The translations under genes and the position numbers were made by a program. Of a stretch of 64,000 nt of DNA, positions 63,204-64,000 are shown piece after piece. Numbering within the stretch: position 1 is the first letter of the stretch; the number at the start of each line of letters is the position of its first letter. The DNA comes from Crossiella equi (lineage in GTDB: Bacteria > Actinomycetota > Actinomycetes > Mycobacteriales > Pseudonocardiaceae): the NCBI RefSeq assembly GCF_017876755.1, contig NZ_JAGIOO010000001.1:6743786-6807785 (forward strand), read 5' to 3'. The notes beneath the pieces were generated by a model. The model was not told where the DNA came from, did not search any database, and was given only the letters and a program-made list of their open reading frames with translations.

Positions 63204-64000
63204 CCGTGGCCTCCTCGCGCGCCGGGCTCCGCCGGACGCCGTGGTTGAAGAGCAGGTTGAGCAGGACCGCCGCCAGGCAGCCCGCGGTGATGCCGGACTG
63301 CATGACGGTCTTGAACCAGGTGGGGAACGCGTCGTAGACACCGGGCACGCCGACCGGGACCAGGCCCAGGCCCAGCGACACCGCGATGACGGTGAGGTTG
63401 TGGTTGTCCTGGAAGGAGACCCGGGACAGGGTGCGCACGCCGCCCGCGGCGACCGTGCCGAACATGGCGATGCCCGCGCCACCCAGCACCGGGGCCGGGA
63501 TGGCCGCGACGACCGCGCCGAGCGCCGGTACCAGGCCGAGCAGGACCAGGATGCCGCCCGCGGTGGCCACCACCCACCGGCTGCGCACGCCGGTGAGCGC
63601 GACCAGGCCGATGTTCTGCCCGAACGCGGTGTACGGGAAGGTGTTCAGGATGCCGCCGAGCACGGTGGAGGCGCCGTCCGCGCGCAGGCCGTCGGCCAGG
63701 ACGCGCCGGTCGACCGGGCGGTCCACCAGCTCCCCGGTGGCCACGATGCTGCCGCTGGTCTCGATCATGGTGACCGCCATGACGATGAGCATCGCGGTGA
63801 TCGCGCCCGCCTCGAAGGTGGGCAGCCCGAAGTGGAAGGGCGTGCTGATCCCCAGCAACGGCGCCTGCGCGACGCCGCCGAAGTCGGTCAGGCCGAGCGG
63901 CAGGGCCGCCAGGGTGCCCGCGACGATGCCGAGCAGCACCGCGATCCGCGACCACAGGCCGGGCAGGAACCGCTGCGCGGCCAGGATGACCAGCAGCACG
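63181..64000 (-). CDS. Xanthine/uric acid permease (NCS2 family), partial
   Basis: The last 273 or so residues of a nucleobase:cation symporter-2 protein; the N-terminus lies beyond the right window edge. Visible are several membrane segments, LPTFEAGAITAMLIVMAVTMIETSG, the substrate-site region GGILNTFPYTAFGQNIGLVALTGVRSR (in family terms the QNxG motif), and a short cytoplasmic tail. It should import xanthine, urate or a related purine to feed the dehydrogenase. The stop lies within the xanthine dehydrogenase FAD subunit gene (23-bp overlap), so it heads the operon as seen here. Confidence 0.93.
   Translation of the reverse strand, partial: VLLVILAAQRFLPGLWSRIAVLLGIVAGTLAALPLGLTDFGGVAQAPLLGISTPFHFGLPTFEAGAITAMLIVMAVTMIETSGSIVATGELVDRPVDRRVLADGLRADGASTVLGGILNTFPYTAFGQNIGLVALTGVRSRWVVATAGGILVLLGLVPALGAVVAAIPAPVLGGAGIAMFGTVAAGGVRTLSRVSFQDNHNLTVIAVSLGLGLVPVGVPGVYDAFPTWFKTVMQSGITAGCLAAVLLNLLFNHGVRRSPAREEATDGVPPTG

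Overview
The window is chromosomal DNA from a high-GC actinomycete, most likely of the order Pseudonocardiales. The pointers are a strong G/C third-position bias, frequent GTG/TTG starts, chains of GTGA/ATGA/TGATG overlaps, a SigF/RsbW/STAS stress module, an AfsR/SARP regulator, and a DUF3558 lipoprotein-PPE-like-EspG cassette. I see about 50 genes, no rRNA or tRNA gene, no CRISPR array and no transposase. The gene at each end is cut by the window edge.

Layout. 1-4.5 kb: gltB (partial) and gltD, glutamate synthase. 4.5-6.1 kb: small hypotheticals and a DUF2461 protein. 6.1-10.5 kb: two tandem PAS-GGDEF-EAL paralogues with ruined catalytic motifs. 10.7-15.1 kb: urease operon ureABCFGD without ureE. 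15.1-18.5 kb: VanZ-like protein, pyruvate kinase, TesB thioesterase, a long palindrome and DUF2218. 18.6-21 kb: a Tat-exported DJ-1/PfpI (isonitrile-hydratase-like) protein and a SigC-like ECF sigma/anti-sigma pair. 21.1-23.3 kb: a two-gene operon of cytochrome P450 and isonitrile synthase. 23.3-26.6 kb: a convergent siderophore-type ABC importer. 26.8-28.9 kb: aminotransferase and HAD phosphatase. 29-32 kb: ESX-type effector cassette. 32.3-34.7 kb: GH18 chitinase with a DasR-like promoter. 35.7-38.6 kb: SigF, RsbW, a glycosyltransferase and an STAS protein. 38.8-42.1 kb: SulP-carbonic anhydrase fusion and DedA. 42.2-46.9 kb: SARP regulator and a bacterial nitric oxide synthase. 47.1-48.8 kb: a repeat-peptide precursor divergent from an XRE-TPR regulator. 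49.3-52.4 kb: NarL-type regulator, a degenerate esterase, a membrane protein and a nuclease-like lipoprotein. 52.5-54.5 kb: PEP-utiliser-type dikinase. 54.8-64 kb: molybdenum-cofactor nucleotidyltransferase and a purine-degradation operon.

How the genes fit together. The right-hand operon (purine permease, three-subunit xanthine dehydrogenase, guanine/8-oxoguanine deaminase, allantoinase, allantoicase) breaks purines down towards urea. Urease turns urea into ammonia, and GltBD assimilates ammonium into glutamate, so the window holds much of a purine-nitrogen scavenging route. Uricase and the next two ureide steps are not in view.

The most novel-looking parts are (1) the 118-residue exported protein with six D-x-x-Y-P repeats, whose gene is back-to-back with an XRE-TPR regulator, an arrangement that recalls RRNPP peptide quorum sensing; (2) the P450/isonitrile synthase pair facing a metal-chelate-type importer; and (3) a frame-locked, over-represented palindrome TCCACWGTGGA scattered through unrelated genes.
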